Numbered from the stretch's first letter, positions 26,015 through 35,939 are shown. The stretch is DNA of 64,000 nt from Lutimonas saemankumensis (GCF_020171465.1 NZ_JAIUZR010000004.1:310001-374000), one strand, 5' to 3'. The notes: a model not told the origin generated them from the letters alone. A program made the numbers and translations.

Positions 26015-26440
26015 GTGAAAAAACTTTGGATCTTGCTTATATCGTTGTCGTTTTTTTCATGTAATGATGATGGAAATGAATTTGATGACCTGTTACCGGA
26101 TATTCCTGTAAATCAAACAATTTTTTTAAATAATCCTGAATTTATCGACCTTCAGGTTGTTGGAGGATGGGCCTATTCACAAGGAGGGATCAGCGGCATA
26201 ATTGTGTACCATTACGGAATTGACACCTACATTGCCTATGAACGAAGCGCCCCGCATCTGAGTCCGACTCCCTGTTCTACGATGACCGTGAAAAATGGCC
26301 TTGTTATGAAGTGCGCCTGTGATGATAGTGAATTCAATATTCTTAACGGGGCACCTTTGACCGAGGGAGTGAATTATCCGGCCAGGCAGTACCGTGTTAT
26401 TGCAACGGGCCCTAATACCTTACAAATTACCAACTTTTAA
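26015..26440 (+). CDS. Rieske-like lipoprotein lacking full iron-sulfur ligands
   Basis: 141 residues with a GTG start chosen because it opens directly into a lipoprotein signal (KKLWILLISLSFFSC, Cys16), followed by an acidic stretch (NDDGNEFDD) like surface-export signals of some Bacteroidetes lipoproteins. The body resembles a Rieske domain: a first box that would be CxH reads APH, and a second box that would be CPxH reads CACD, so two of four ligands are missing. The spacing and flanks (ERSAPHL, CDDSEFNILNG, ARQYRVIA) keep the Rieske pattern. It probably no longer binds a normal 2Fe-2S cluster. It ends 15 bases before purK. Confidence 0.7.
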   Translation: MKKLWILLISLSFFSCNDDGNEFDDLLPDIPVNQTIFLNNPEFIDLQVVGGWAYSQGGISGIIVYHYGIDTYIAYERSAPHLSPTPCSTMTVKNGLVMKCACDDSEFNILNGAPLTEGVNYPARQYRVIATGPNTLQITNF

Positions 26441-26455
26441 AATCTTGTTCATTAC

Positions 26456-27607
26456 GTGAAAAATTACTTTTCTTCAGACTTTAGACTCGGAGTCCTCGGA
26501 GGAGGCCAGTTAGGCCGTATGTTGCTTTCAGAGACACAGAAATACGACATTTTTACCGTCATACTTGACGGAGATAAAAATGCTCCTTGTTCCCAGATTT
26601 GTAATGAATTTCATCATGGAAGCCTTATGGATTTTGACACGGTGTACGACTTTGGAAAAAAGGTTGATGTTTTGACCATTGAGATCGAACATGTTAATAT
26701 TGAGGCTTTAAAAAAGTTGGCTCAGGAAGGCTTAAAAATCTTTCCTCAACCTGAAATTCTTGAAATTATTCAGCATAAAGGCCGTCAAAAAGACTTTTTT
26801 TCCGAGCACGGCATCCCTACGGCACCTTATTCCCGATTTGGCTCAGTTGCGGAATTGCGGGCCTCGGATGATGTGGCGAGCTTCCCTTTTGTATGGAAAT
26901 CGGCGCAATTTGGGTATGACGGGACAGGAGTAAAAGTAATTCGTTCGGCCACTGATCTGGAAGGATTGCCTGAAGTGGAATGTATAGCGGAAGAAATGAT
27001 TCCCTTTAAAAATGAACTGGCGGTGATCGTTTCTCGTAATGAGAGTGGAGAGATCAAAACCTACCCTGTTGTCGAAATGGAATTCCATCCTACGGCAAAT
27101 CAAGTGGAATACGTAATATGCCCGGCTCGAATTGATGCTTCTGTGGCTGAAAAAGCCCGTGAGATTGCATTGAAGGTAGCTGATCAGTTTGGAATTGTAG
27201 GTTTACTGGCTGTTGAAATGTTCCAGACCAAAGATGATGAAATTTTGGTCAATGAGGTGGCCCCCCGAACCCATAACTCGGGACATTACAGTATAGAGGC
27301 GTCTTATACCAGCCAGTTTGAACAGCATATGCGCTCCATATTGAATATGCCACTGGGAAATACCGATAGTAAAGTGGCGGGTATCATGGTCAATTTGGTG
27401 GGATCCGAAGGGTTTTCAGGAGATGTAGTCTATGAAGGCATGGAAGATATCCTGCATATTCCCGGGGTAACACCACATATTTATGGTAAAAAGCAAACCC
27501 GCCCATTCCGAAAAATGGGCCATGTGACCATTGTGAACAAGGATATTTCAAAGGCGAGAGAGATCGCCGCTATGGTGAAAAGTACGATCAAGGTGGTAGC
27601 AAAGTAG
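26456..27607 (+). CDS. purK: 5-(carboxyamino)imidazole ribonucleotide synthase
   Basis: 383 residues with a GTG start. The ATP-grasp enzyme joins bicarbonate to AIR in purine synthesis. Seen are LGVLGGGQLGRMLL, EIEHVNIEALKKL, FVWKSAQFGYDGTGVKV, and NEVAPRTHNSGHYSIEAS, which is typical of PurK. PurE, the mutase that normally acts next, is not beside it in this window. The gene is 15 bases after the Rieske-like lipoprotein gene. Confidence 0.95.
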   Translation: MKNYFSSDFRLGVLGGGQLGRMLLSETQKYDIFTVILDGDKNAPCSQICNEFHHGSLMDFDTVYDFGKKVDVLTIEIEHVNIEALKKLAQEGLKIFPQPEILEIIQHKGRQKDFFSEHGIPTAPYSRFGSVAELRASDDVASFPFVWKSAQFGYDGTGVKVIRSATDLEGLPEVECIAEEMIPFKNELAVIVSRNESGEIKTYPVVEMEFHPTANQVEYVICPARIDASVAEKAREIALKVADQFGIVGLLAVEMFQTKDDEILVNEVAPRTHNSGHYSIEASYTSQFEQHMRSILNMPLGNTDSKVAGIMVNLVGSEGFSGDVVYEGMEDILHIPGVTPHIYGKKQTRPFRKMGHVTIVNKDISKAREIAAMVKSTIKVVAK

Positions 27608-27722
27608 TTCTATTCAGCCTAAAAATTAAAGAAAATCAGAAAGTATATTTAAAATACCTGACCGGCTTTAATAATTAGCGATCAAAATTTACTATTTTGG
27701 ACTTCCAGAAAATCAATTCGTA

Positions 27723-28520
27723 ATGAAATATACCGGAGTCCTTAAAAAAATGGCCACGGAGAATACTGTACCTGTTTCTTATTTTCTCGATATGGGAGAG
27801 GATTTCCTCAATATGAATCAACTGATCGGGAAAACGCTGTCCATTGAATTCGTAAAGTATCAGTGCCTTGCATGTGGAGAAGATAAAAAGATCTTTAGAC
27901 AAGGCTTTTGTTATGAAGATTTTTTTAAACAGCCTCAGGCCGGAGACTGGATCATGAGGCCTGAACTGAGCACGGCTCATCTTGGAAAAGAGGACCGTGA
28001 CCTTGAATTTGAAAAGAAGATGCAACTGCAGCCTCATGTTGTATACCTGGCCAATAGTTCAAATGTAAAAGTAGGTGTTACACGTAAGGCCCAGATTCCT
28101 ACACGATGGATCGACCAGGGAGCCCATGAAGCCATTGAAATTGTGGAAGTTCCTAATCGTTATCTGGCAGGAATCACCGAAGTCGCCTTAAAAGAACACG
28201 TTGCTGATAAAACCAACTGGCGAAAAATGCTGACCAATTCAGTTGAAGATGTTGACCTGGCAGAGCAGCGCGATAAACTTTTTGAATTCGTTCCGGAAGA
28301 AGCTAAAGCCTACATTATTCAGAATAATAAAGAAACCCCAATTTCATTTCCGGTTGAGCTGTATCCTGTAAAAATCAAAAGTCTTAATCTTGATAAAACT
28401 CCGAGTTATTCGGGTGTATTGAAAGGTGTTAAAGGGCAGTATCTGATCTTCGAAAATGGTACCGTTTTTAATGTGAGAAATTGGGAAGGGTATGTTGTGG
28501 AAATAACTATAGACCTCTAA
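27723..28520 (+). CDS. DUF2797 domain-containing protein
   Basis: 265 residues. Conserved features are an N-terminal cysteine pair CLACGEDK, a second Cys in QGFCYEDFF, and the block HVVYLANSSNVKVGVTRKAQIPTRWIDQGA, which looks like a GIY-YIG-related fold. The family occurs widely in bacteria without known function. No signal peptide. The flanks are 115 bases upstream and 137 bases downstream without a clear gene. Confidence 0.84.
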   Translation: MKYTGVLKKMATENTVPVSYFLDMGEDFLNMNQLIGKTLSIEFVKYQCLACGEDKKIFRQGFCYEDFFKQPQAGDWIMRPELSTAHLGKEDRDLEFEKKMQLQPHVVYLANSSNVKVGVTRKAQIPTRWIDQGAHEAIEIVEVPNRYLAGITEVALKEHVADKTNWRKMLTNSVEDVDLAEQRDKLFEFVPEEAKAYIIQNNKETPISFPVELYPVKIKSLNLDKTPSYSGVLKGVKGQYLIFENGTVFNVRNWEGYVVEITIDL

Positions 28521-28657
28521 AGCTTTCATTATTTCTTGAAAAATAGCTTCATGATTTGTAAATATGTTTGAATAGAAAAAATTGAAAAATTACATATCAG
28601 GTCTTTTTAAAAATTTAATTTTAAGAAGAATTTTATGTAATTAGTTATGAAATAATA

Positions 28658-29626
28658 ATGATGGAAAAGACCAATATTCTAGTCTTAGGCTTGTTAAAAA
28701 CCGGATCAAGCGCATTGATTGATTTATTAAAAGAATATGAATGTTTTGGCTTGATTCCTGATGAATTCAATGATTATCGTGCACCAGGATTGGTTGCAGA
28801 TCAGTTAACATTTACTCCTGACGATATATTTCCAAATAAAATTGAAAAAATAACGCATTTCAAACAAAAACTAAGGTTGATTTACAACTTGTTCCCAATC
28901 TTTGAACTGAAAAAAATAAAGAATTCCTCATTTAAAGATCGGTTTTATTTCAGCAAGAAGCGGATTAAAGAATTGAATTCCTTAAAATCATTAAATAAAA
29001 AATTGATTTCAAAGGATGAATTGGAGGATAAAATTCATCACACAAGATTATGGATTAAAAATTTAGGAGTGATACATGCAAAAAACAAGCCCTATATTTT
29101 ATTCAATCAACCTCTTGAAACAGTAAATGATATTGATATTTGGAAAAAAGTTTTCTTCCCATTCAAATTAATAGTGGTTTTAAGAGATCCTAAAGATCAA
29201 CTAGCTGATATTATCAATTTTGGATATTTATATGAAACGTTTGGTGACCCGTTTATGACTTTAAGCGGAGTTACATTAGAGACAATTTACGGGAGAAACA
29301 GGGCTGGAGCTTTGAATTTTCATATTGATGCCATAAAGAGAAGATTGGAATGGGTAGATTCACTGAAAAATCATCTGGAACCCGATAGCTTGTTGCTTAT
29401 AGATTTTAAAGATCTTACAGTTAATTACGATGAAACCTTAAATGCCATTGAAGAATTTATAAAGGGTATGAAGAATAAACACAACAAGAAGAAATTGTTT
29501 TTCGACCCTAAAACCGGGCAAAAAAGTATTGGTATCTATAATGAATTCCTGAATAAAAAAGAATTAAAATCTATAATTGAATTAGAAGAACTATATGAAA
29601 AATTAGTAGGTGCTAACTCAGAATAG
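28658..29626 (+). CDS. Sulfotransferase-like protein at the edge of the glycan locus
   Basis: 322 residues. The N-terminal NILVLGLLKTGSSALIDLLKEY looks like the 5'-phosphosulfate-binding loop of PAPS-dependent sulfotransferases, and LIVVLRDPKDQLADIINFG resembles the 3'-phosphate-binding segment. Start chosen at the first Met of MMEK; the second Met, three bases later, is equally possible. The product could sulfate a polysaccharide or glycolipid. It is the only plus-strand gene of the 28.6-55 kb block and is convergent with the beta-helix gene. PAPS-synthesis genes are not in the window. The family call is reasonable, the acceptor is inference. Confidence 0.66.
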   Translation: MMEKTNILVLGLLKTGSSALIDLLKEYECFGLIPDEFNDYRAPGLVADQLTFTPDDIFPNKIEKITHFKQKLRLIYNLFPIFELKKIKNSSFKDRFYFSKKRIKELNSLKSLNKKLISKDELEDKIHHTRLWIKNLGVIHAKNKPYILFNQPLETVNDIDIWKKVFFPFKLIVVLRDPKDQLADIINFGYLYETFGDPFMTLSGVTLETIYGRNRAGALNFHIDAIKRRLEWVDSLKNHLEPDSLLLIDFKDLTVNYDETLNAIEEFIKGMKNKHNKKKLFFDPKTGQKSIGIYNEFLNKKELKSIIELEELYEKLVGANSE

Positions 29627-29693
29627 AAATCTCTGAATGACCCACCTGTCATATTGATATTTGAACCAAATCAATAATGATAACCGGGTTTGT

Positions 29694-32600
29694 TTATTGC
29701 ACTATTAGTTTTTTTGTTATGTTTTGATTCAGACTAATTAGACGGACAAAGTAAACTCCTTCACTGAAACCTGAAACATCAATATCCTTCTTTATATAAT
29801 CCTCCTGAGAAGACAGAATTTCTCGATATACAATACTTCCTTTCGAATCATTTATTATAAAGGAAGAGTCATTTTCCAGATTATCTACACTGATGAACAA
29901 ATCTTTTTTGGTGGGGTTCGGATACAAGTAAAAATCCGGGTTTATTTCATTCCTTTCACCGATTCTATTATTACAATTTTCAACAGTTACTGTAACACGA
30001 TCTGTACTCATTACTCCTTCAACCGAAACTGATAATTCATAGGTGGTAGTTTCAGTTGGTGAAACCTCTATTTGATCCGTATTTTCACCTGAACTCCAAA
30101 GATATGAATCTCCCCCAGACCCGTAAAGTGTTACTGTCTCTCCCAAACAAATAGTCATATCTTCCCCTGCATTTGCCTCAGAAACAGGAGGAGAAGACTC
30201 TGCAATGCTGTTAACAAAAACCATTACACTATCGGAATCGATACAGGCTCCGTTAGATATTGTTACCGAGTACATCGTATCTGATTTTGGGCTCACTTCA
30301 ATTTCTTTAGTTTCGGCACCAGTATTCCAAAGGTACGAATCACCTTGATTTGCTGATAACTTTATGGTTTCTCCTTCCAGAATAGTTACATCATCACCTG
30401 CATTTGCCTTAAACTCGTTCACAAACACAGTTACTTCATCGACATCTGATTTGTCACCTTCGCTTACCTTAACTGAATAAACTGTTGTAACATCCGGATT
30501 TACGGTAATACTTTTTTCAGTTTCCCCGGTACTCCATAAATAATTTGAACCTCCTCCTGCAGTTAAAACTATACTTTCCCCTAAACATATATCCTTATCC
30601 TCACCGGCATCAGCAATTATCGAATCATCTGTTGGAATTTTGTTTACTGTAACTTTTACGGTATCTATATCCTCACATAATCCTTCTCTTACTTTTACAG
30701 AATATATGGTAGAATTACTTGGGCTAACCACAATATCTTTCGTTGTTTCTCCCGTATTCCAAATATATGATTCGCCTCCACTTGCTGATAATGTTATTGT
30801 CTGTCCTTCATCGATAATCTTATCATCCCCCGCATTGGCAATAACATTTCTGACCGTTACTACAACATCATCTGAAGCTACTTCATCTGCATCCGAAACA
30901 GTAACAGTATAAGTTGTGGTGATATCAGGATTAACTTCTATACTTTGTGTGGTCTCACCGTTACTCCAATAATATTGAGATGCTTCGTTTGCTGTAAGTA
31001 TAACACTTTCTCCTTTACAAATAATTTTATCATCTCCTGCATCGGCAATTAAAGATGATTTAGATAATAACAAAATTTTTGATGAAAATGGCTCCAGGAG
31101 GATATTCCCTGAATATTTCTTCCCTGTTAAGTCTGCCCAAGTCCCGGTAGGTATAGATTTTGACTCTTCCACGGAATTTCGATTGTATAAAAATAAGGAT
31201 CTCTTTTTCGGCTGTACAACCTCCACTTCCTTTAGTACGATATTATCGATACTTATTTCCTGATCATTGAGTTTCCAAAATAACTTCACATTGTCATCAT
31301 CATATCCTGACTTAAATAAAATCTTATATCGCTTAAACTCTTCATGCGGATAGATGGTCTTATTATGATAAATCCTACTTGAACCCCCATATTCCATGAC
31401 CAGTAACCTGAATCCTTCCTTTGCGTTGGTTTTAGCATCAAATTCAACCGCATAAGTTTTATCCTTTTCAATTGAAAACTTAGTCGATCTTAAATATGGC
31501 GATGTGCCGTCACTTGTAATAAAAGAATTATCATTTGAGTTTTGCCTCGTACAATTTGTAAATTCATCAAAATTCTCCTCAAAATCATTATCAATTATAA
31601 TTTTATTGGTCTTTTTTATCTCATAACTGTCCCATAAATAATTGTTGCTAACCGAATTGAGTTCCTGGTTTAAATATTCATTGCATTCGGGTATGGAATA
31701 TTTTTCATCTAAAATTGAAGTCCTAAGGCCAAAAGCCTTTTCGTTATAAGGATTGATATAAATGTTATCACTGTAACTGGCGAAATCGAAATGTTCCCAC
31801 GATCCATTGGATTTTATCGCCTCATATTCCTCACTGAGCAAAAATATTTGATTGTTCTTTACAACGTTATCAACCATATCTCCGCCGGCAGTGTCACTAA
31901 AACCCATTCTGTCTTCTCTTAGGTAAATACCATGCTTTTCTGTTTCATAAATTACATTCTTACTGGCAGTAACAGATTTGGTATTATGCATGTATATACC
32001 GTAATAAGTGTTTGAAATGGAATTACCATGAATTTTCACACCAGTTGCTTCATCATCAGCATAAATTCCATTCACTTGAGTTTGATTTTTTGATCCAATT
32101 ATTATATTCTCTTGAATCAAAGTATTGACCATTTTCTCACCAATACAGTAAATTGCTCCTCCATCTGAAGAAATTAAATTAAACCCTGTAATCACATTAT
32201 TTTTTACAATACAATTTGAATTGTGTACTCCTATACCATTATAACCAGTATCATGAACATAATTTTCAATAGTTTTTGAGCCGTAACCAGATGCCAGAAT
32301 TCCATTTCCATTGTAAAAAATACTAGAACCCAAATGATGTTTAAGTGCAACCTCGGAAACTTCATTCTGATAAATATAAGCTCCCGGGCTTCTTGAATAC
32401 AAGGATACTATGTATCCGTTTTTACAAATATTATTTTGAACTACTATGTCTCGATTGTCCTCATAATCCAATATTGCGTACTCTTTGCTTTTGTGAAGAT
32501 AATTGTTATTTATTTCGATACCTGAAGATGATCTTATACTAATGCACCTATTCGAATAACCACTTATATCAACATTCTCAACTTTAATATTGGAACTTTG

Positions 32601-33380
32601 AAGAATCTCAATACCTCTGCTTGTCCCATCATAATTACCAATCCGAACGTCAACAGGTTCATTTCTTGAATAAATCAAAAATTTATATTTGCTTTCATCG
32701 TAATACCAATAGTCCTGATTATTCAAAAAACCGGGGTGGTTCACTACAAATATTTCCTGTTCATTTTTTAATTGGTAAGCATTAATATCCTCTTTCAACA
32801 CTATTTCTCCGGTTGAACTGTTAAAACTTTCAACTACACCCTGTGCCCATCTCCAGGGTTGTGTTTTAACATGAACTGTTGATCCTTTAATATTTTCTTG
32901 TCCTATAAAATCAGGTACCTTAAAATTTCTGTTGCTTTTGACATCCTTGATTCTTGAATCGGTTGATTTTGCCAATTGGATCAAATCATCAGATTTGGCT
33001 GCCAGGTATACCGGTTTTAATGATACTGCCGCCCATAAATTATTTCCTTCATAAATCCATTTATCCGGCTTAACCATTCCAGTAATGGAAGCTCTTGAAT
33101 TACCATAGGAGGTAATTATTATAGGTTTATCAACAGAACCATGAATATCTTTAATTAAGAGATGACCGTAAAACTCATCACCGCCTCTAAAAGCAATGAT
33201 ATCACCAGCCTTGAATCTGCCTGATTCCAAATTTACTTTATTCAACGTTTTCCAGGCGGTTTCCGGTGATAATCCATCATTACTATCACTTCCGGAATTT
33301 GACACAAAATATTCCGTGGCCTGCAGGGATAAAGACATCATAAACAAACCCAATATTATTGATTTTCGAATCAAATTCAT
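29694..33380 (-). CDS. Secreted right-handed beta-helix protein with five Ig/PKD-like domains and T9SS sorting domain
   Basis: About 1228 residues from the Met of MNLIRKSIILGLFMMSLSLQA, chosen because it begins a proper signal peptide (the longest frame starts at 33446). Residues about 25-560 carry a pectate-lyase-type parallel beta-helix: YFVSNSGSDSNDGLSPETAWKTL at the start, then many 'NNxIxxx' rungs such as GIEINNNYLHKSKEYAI and GVKIHGNSISNTYYGIYMHN. A carbohydrate-binding-like beta region follows (about 600-720). Five Ig/PKD-like repeats (about 777-1135) and a YPNPTKKDLFIS C-terminal sorting domain end it. Probably a surface-attached polysaccharide lyase or binding protein. It is at the downstream end of the glycan locus. 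Confidence 0.88.
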   Translation of the reverse strand: MNLIRKSIILGLFMMSLSLQATEYFVSNSGSDSNDGLSPETAWKTLNKVNLESGRFKAGDIIAFRGGDEFYGHLLIKDIHGSVDKPIIITSYGNSRASITGMVKPDKWIYEGNNLWAAVSLKPVYLAAKSDDLIQLAKSTDSRIKDVKSNRNFKVPDFIGQENIKGSTVHVKTQPWRWAQGVVESFNSSTGEIVLKEDINAYQLKNEQEIFVVNHPGFLNNQDYWYYDESKYKFLIYSRNEPVDVRIGNYDGTSRGIEILQSSNIKVENVDISGYSNRCISIRSSSGIEINNNYLHKSKEYAILDYEDNRDIVVQNNICKNGYIVSLYSRSPGAYIYQNEVSEVALKHHLGSSIFYNGNGILASGYGSKTIENYVHDTGYNGIGVHNSNCIVKNNVITGFNLISSDGGAIYCIGEKMVNTLIQENIIIGSKNQTQVNGIYADDEATGVKIHGNSISNTYYGIYMHNTKSVTASKNVIYETEKHGIYLREDRMGFSDTAGGDMVDNVVKNNQIFLLSEEYEAIKSNGSWEHFDFASYSDNIYINPYNEKAFGLRTSILDEKYSIPECNEYLNQELNSVSNNYLWDSYEIKKTNKIIIDNDFEENFDEFTNCTRQNSNDNSFITSDGTSPYLRSTKFSIEKDKTYAVEFDAKTNAKEGFRLLVMEYGGSSRIYHNKTIYPHEEFKRYKILFKSGYDDDNVKLFWKLNDQEISIDNIVLKEVEVVQPKKRSLFLYNRNSVEESKSIPTGTWADLTGKKYSGNILLEPFSSKILLLSKSSLIADAGDDKIICKGESVILTANEASQYYWSNGETTQSIEVNPDITTTYTVTVSDADEVASDDVVVTVRNVIANAGDDKIIDEGQTITLSASGGESYIWNTGETTKDIVVSPSNSTIYSVKVREGLCEDIDTVKVTVNKIPTDDSIIADAGEDKDICLGESIVLTAGGGSNYLWSTGETEKSITVNPDVTTVYSVKVSEGDKSDVDEVTVFVNEFKANAGDDVTILEGETIKLSANQGDSYLWNTGAETKEIEVSPKSDTMYSVTISNGACIDSDSVMVFVNSIAESSPPVSEANAGEDMTICLGETVTLYGSGGDSYLWSSGENTDQIEVSPTETTTYELSVSVEGVMSTDRVTVTVENCNNRIGERNEINPDFYLYPNPTKKDLFISVDNLENDSSFIINDSKGSIVYREILSSQEDYIKKDIDVSGFSEGVYFVRLISLNQNITKKLIVQ
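29970..31050 (-). repeat. Five alternating Ig/PKD-like domains, A-B-A-B-A
   Basis: Each unit is about 70-80 residues: (A/N)AGDDxxI...GExxxLxA, YxWxxGExTxxIxVxPxxxTxYxVxV. Units 1, 3 and 5 have ICKGES, ICLGES and ICLGET (a cysteine); units 2 and 4 have IDEGQT and ILEGET. Approximate starts on the minus strand: 31050, 30846, 30620, 30410 and 30175. The alternation suggests duplication of a two-domain block. Confidence 0.85.
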
Positions 33381-33548
33381 ATCCGGTCTTATTTTTCCGC
33401 AAAAGCTCAAATAAAGATTAGTCATAGCAAAAAATGAATCATACATGGATCGATCAGAATTCCTGTCTGATAGTCATGTACTTCATTCTAACGCAGAAAA
33501 TTAAAATTTATTTTTCCTTTATCCCAGGAAATTGAATTCGGTGAGGCC

Positions 33549-35939
33549 CTATAAATCTAACCTCCAGGACCTTTTCCACCACCTTTTTTTTGCTTCGGAA
33601 TATCCATAGCCATAGCCATAACCATAACCAGATTTTGAATAATCGGTTTGATTCAACAGCAAAGCCATATTTGGTAATCTGTTGTTGGAATGGAGCTCTT
33701 TTGGAATATTTAGAAGGCGTTTATCCAAATAATTCATTCTAACAACGTATATCACCAAATTAGCACTTTTTGTTAACAAAAGAGTATCTGTCACCAAACT
33801 AACGGGAGGGGTGTCAATGATAACATAATCATATTCATTTTTGACGTATTCAACCAAACCTTCAAATCTGGCACCCATTAATAACTCCGCCGGATTGGGT
33901 GGAATATCTCCAGATCTTATAATATCAAATTCAAAATTTTCAACGGATTCTATTACATCCGAATAATCCAATTTATGGTCTACTAAATAATTCGTCAAAC
34001 CTCTACCCTTCTTCATATTCAGATATTTGGTGAGTTTTGGTTTTCTCAAATCGGCTTCAATAAGTAATACTTTTTTGTCAACAGAACTCAAAACAGACGC
34101 TAAATTAACCGATATGAAAGATTTGCCTTCAGAACCTATTGTAGAAGTTACATATATTGTTTTACCTTTTTCATCTGAATCAGAACCAGATCCGGAAATC
34201 ATATAATTAATATTGGTTCTAAGGATACGAAATGACTCAGCCAAACTATCTCTATCGTGATCCTTAACTATTCTTATTTTTTTCGATTTCATTTTAGGAA
34301 TATCTCCCAGGACCGGGGAAATAAAATATTTTTCTATGTCTTTACGATTACGAGTTTTATTGTCCAAAATTGAGTTTATCCCGATGATTAATACCGGAAT
34401 CAGAGCACCAACAAATAAAGCTAAAGCATAGGTTTTACCCTTAGTGGGACTAACAGGTACATTTCGTCCGAAAGCCTTATCCACAATTTTTGCATTTGGA
34501 GATACTACTCCTTGTTTAATTGCATTTTCTTCTCTTTTCTGTAACAAATACAGATAAAGCGTTTCTATAATTTGCTGCTTTCGCTTTATGTCCTGTATCT
34601 CTCTTTCTTGTTCAGGGGCTTCAATTTGTTTATTAATTAAGAGCCTCTCCTGACTTCTTACATCATTTAAAGCAAATTCTATTGAAGACTTGGCATTATC
34701 TAGACTCTTTTGGATACTTTCTCTTAATTTTAATAGTTGTTCATCGAGATTGATTACTGTTGGATTCATTCGACTCGATCCTTTTAATATCCGGTTCCTT
34801 TCCAATAGCAATTGATTGTAAGTATTTGCATTATTTGTGGTACCTTCATCCTTGAGGCCCAAATTCGTAGGTATTAAATCATCTGGATTGTTGTTAACAT
34901 AATCTATTACATATTCAATAATTCTCAATTGTGTGGAAAGGTTAACTATTCTATTCTCTATCTCTTTATTAAGCTCCAGAGTCAGACCTGACTCAAGGTC
35001 CATATTGGTAAGTCTGTTTCTCTTTTTAAAATCTTCTATTCCTTGATCAGCCAAATTCAATTCCGAAGAAATTTCATTGATTCGCATATTTATAAATGAA
35101 TCCGTTCTTTCGGTTAACAAACGTCTATAATTATTTGCTTCATCATTATAATTCAGTATCAATACATTTAGGACGTCCTTAGCCTTTTCCAGAATATTAT
35201 CTTTTAGTTTGATAGTCAGGATCGTTGATTTAATATCCTGATCTGCCTGTAATATTTCAAGCTGGCCTACATAATTTCGAACGACTTCTTCAAAAGGGTT
35301 CACTTTTACCAGTAAATTATTCATTGCCGGGGTCTGTCCTATATTGTTAGGAGTAATATTTATTTCCCCATATGATACCTTTAAATTTTCTCCATAACTT
35401 CCATTTGAAATATTGCCTCCATCAATATCCGTTAATTTATATCTTTCATTATCCACTGGAACTATTATGAAGCTCGTATCTCGCTGATAAAAAAGAGAAT
35501 CAGTATTAAAAAAATTAACGCGAAATGGTACATCATCTTTATACAGTTCTGAATTGGCAACTTTATCGGGAACAAAATAGGTAATATTGATTTTGAGATC
35601 ACTAACCACGGTCCGCATTAAACTTCTCGATCTTAAAATTCCAATTTCATTATTCAGAATATTACTGGAAGGACTGAAAATATTTAAATCCTGAAAAGCA
35701 GCTAATTCAGAGCCACTGCCGGAATCTCCATCATCAATTATAATAGTTGTTGCTGCCTGATAAACGTTCGAAGTCTTTTGCAAGTAATAATACCCTATTC
35801 CTGCTGCAATCACTATTCCGAGCCCTATCCACTTCCAATTGTCCAGAAGTTTTTCAAACATTGCCCTTAAATTAATTTCAGGATCTTGATTTTCTGTCAG
35901 CGAACCGAATATTGGATCATGGGTGCTTTCTTCTCTCAT
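33549..35939 (-). CDS. Polysaccharide co-polymerase / tyrosine autokinase (Wzc-type)
   Basis: 796 residues. N-terminal Wzz domain with a first membrane helix (WIGLGIVIAAGIGYYYL), a long periplasmic coiled-coil region with many Asn/Leu-rich helices, a second membrane helix near residue 515 (YALALFVGALIPVLIIGI), and a cytoplasmic BY-kinase domain: Walker A TSTIGSEGKSFISVNLAS with Lys606, Walker A' VLLIEADLRKPKL, and IIDTPPVSLVTD. The tail ends with a tyrosine cluster (GYGYGYGYGYS) for autophosphorylation. It controls chain length and export of the polysaccharide. A Wza-type outer-membrane export protein is usually next to it but is not present here. Confidence 0.94.
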   Translation of the reverse strand: MREESTHDPIFGSLTENQDPEINLRAMFEKLLDNWKWIGLGIVIAAGIGYYYLQKTSNVYQAATTIIIDDGDSGSGSELAAFQDLNIFSPSSNILNNEIGILRSRSLMRTVVSDLKINITYFVPDKVANSELYKDDVPFRVNFFNTDSLFYQRDTSFIIVPVDNERYKLTDIDGGNISNGSYGENLKVSYGEINITPNNIGQTPAMNNLLVKVNPFEEVVRNYVGQLEILQADQDIKSTILTIKLKDNILEKAKDVLNVLILNYNDEANNYRRLLTERTDSFINMRINEISSELNLADQGIEDFKKRNRLTNMDLESGLTLELNKEIENRIVNLSTQLRIIEYVIDYVNNNPDDLIPTNLGLKDEGTTNNANTYNQLLLERNRILKGSSRMNPTVINLDEQLLKLRESIQKSLDNAKSSIEFALNDVRSQERLLINKQIEAPEQEREIQDIKRKQQIIETLYLYLLQKREENAIKQGVVSPNAKIVDKAFGRNVPVSPTKGKTYALALFVGALIPVLIIGINSILDNKTRNRKDIEKYFISPVLGDIPKMKSKKIRIVKDHDRDSLAESFRILRTNINYMISGSGSDSDEKGKTIYVTSTIGSEGKSFISVNLASVLSSVDKKVLLIEADLRKPKLTKYLNMKKGRGLTNYLVDHKLDYSDVIESVENFEFDIIRSGDIPPNPAELLMGARFEGLVEYVKNEYDYVIIDTPPVSLVTDTLLLTKSANLVIYVVRMNYLDKRLLNIPKELHSNNRLPNMALLLNQTDYSKSGYGYGYGYGYSEAKKRWWKRSWRLDL
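33602..33631 (-). repeat. Gly-Tyr hexanucleotide run encoding the kinase tyrosine tail
   Basis: Five tandem GlyTyr codon pairs (GGT/GGC-TAT) near the 3' end of the tyrosine-autokinase gene. This is the expected phosphorylated Tyr cluster of Wzc-like kinases; its copy number could change by slippage. Confidence 0.8.

Noticed and set aside
28521-28657. Insertion or integration boundary at the start of the glycan locus
   Set aside because: The base composition changes here, but no direct repeat, tRNA or integrase is visible to mark an insertion.
33381-33446. Upstream Met for the beta-helix protein
   Set aside because: The Met at 33380 begins a typical signal peptide; the earlier one would bury it behind 22 polar and aromatic residues.
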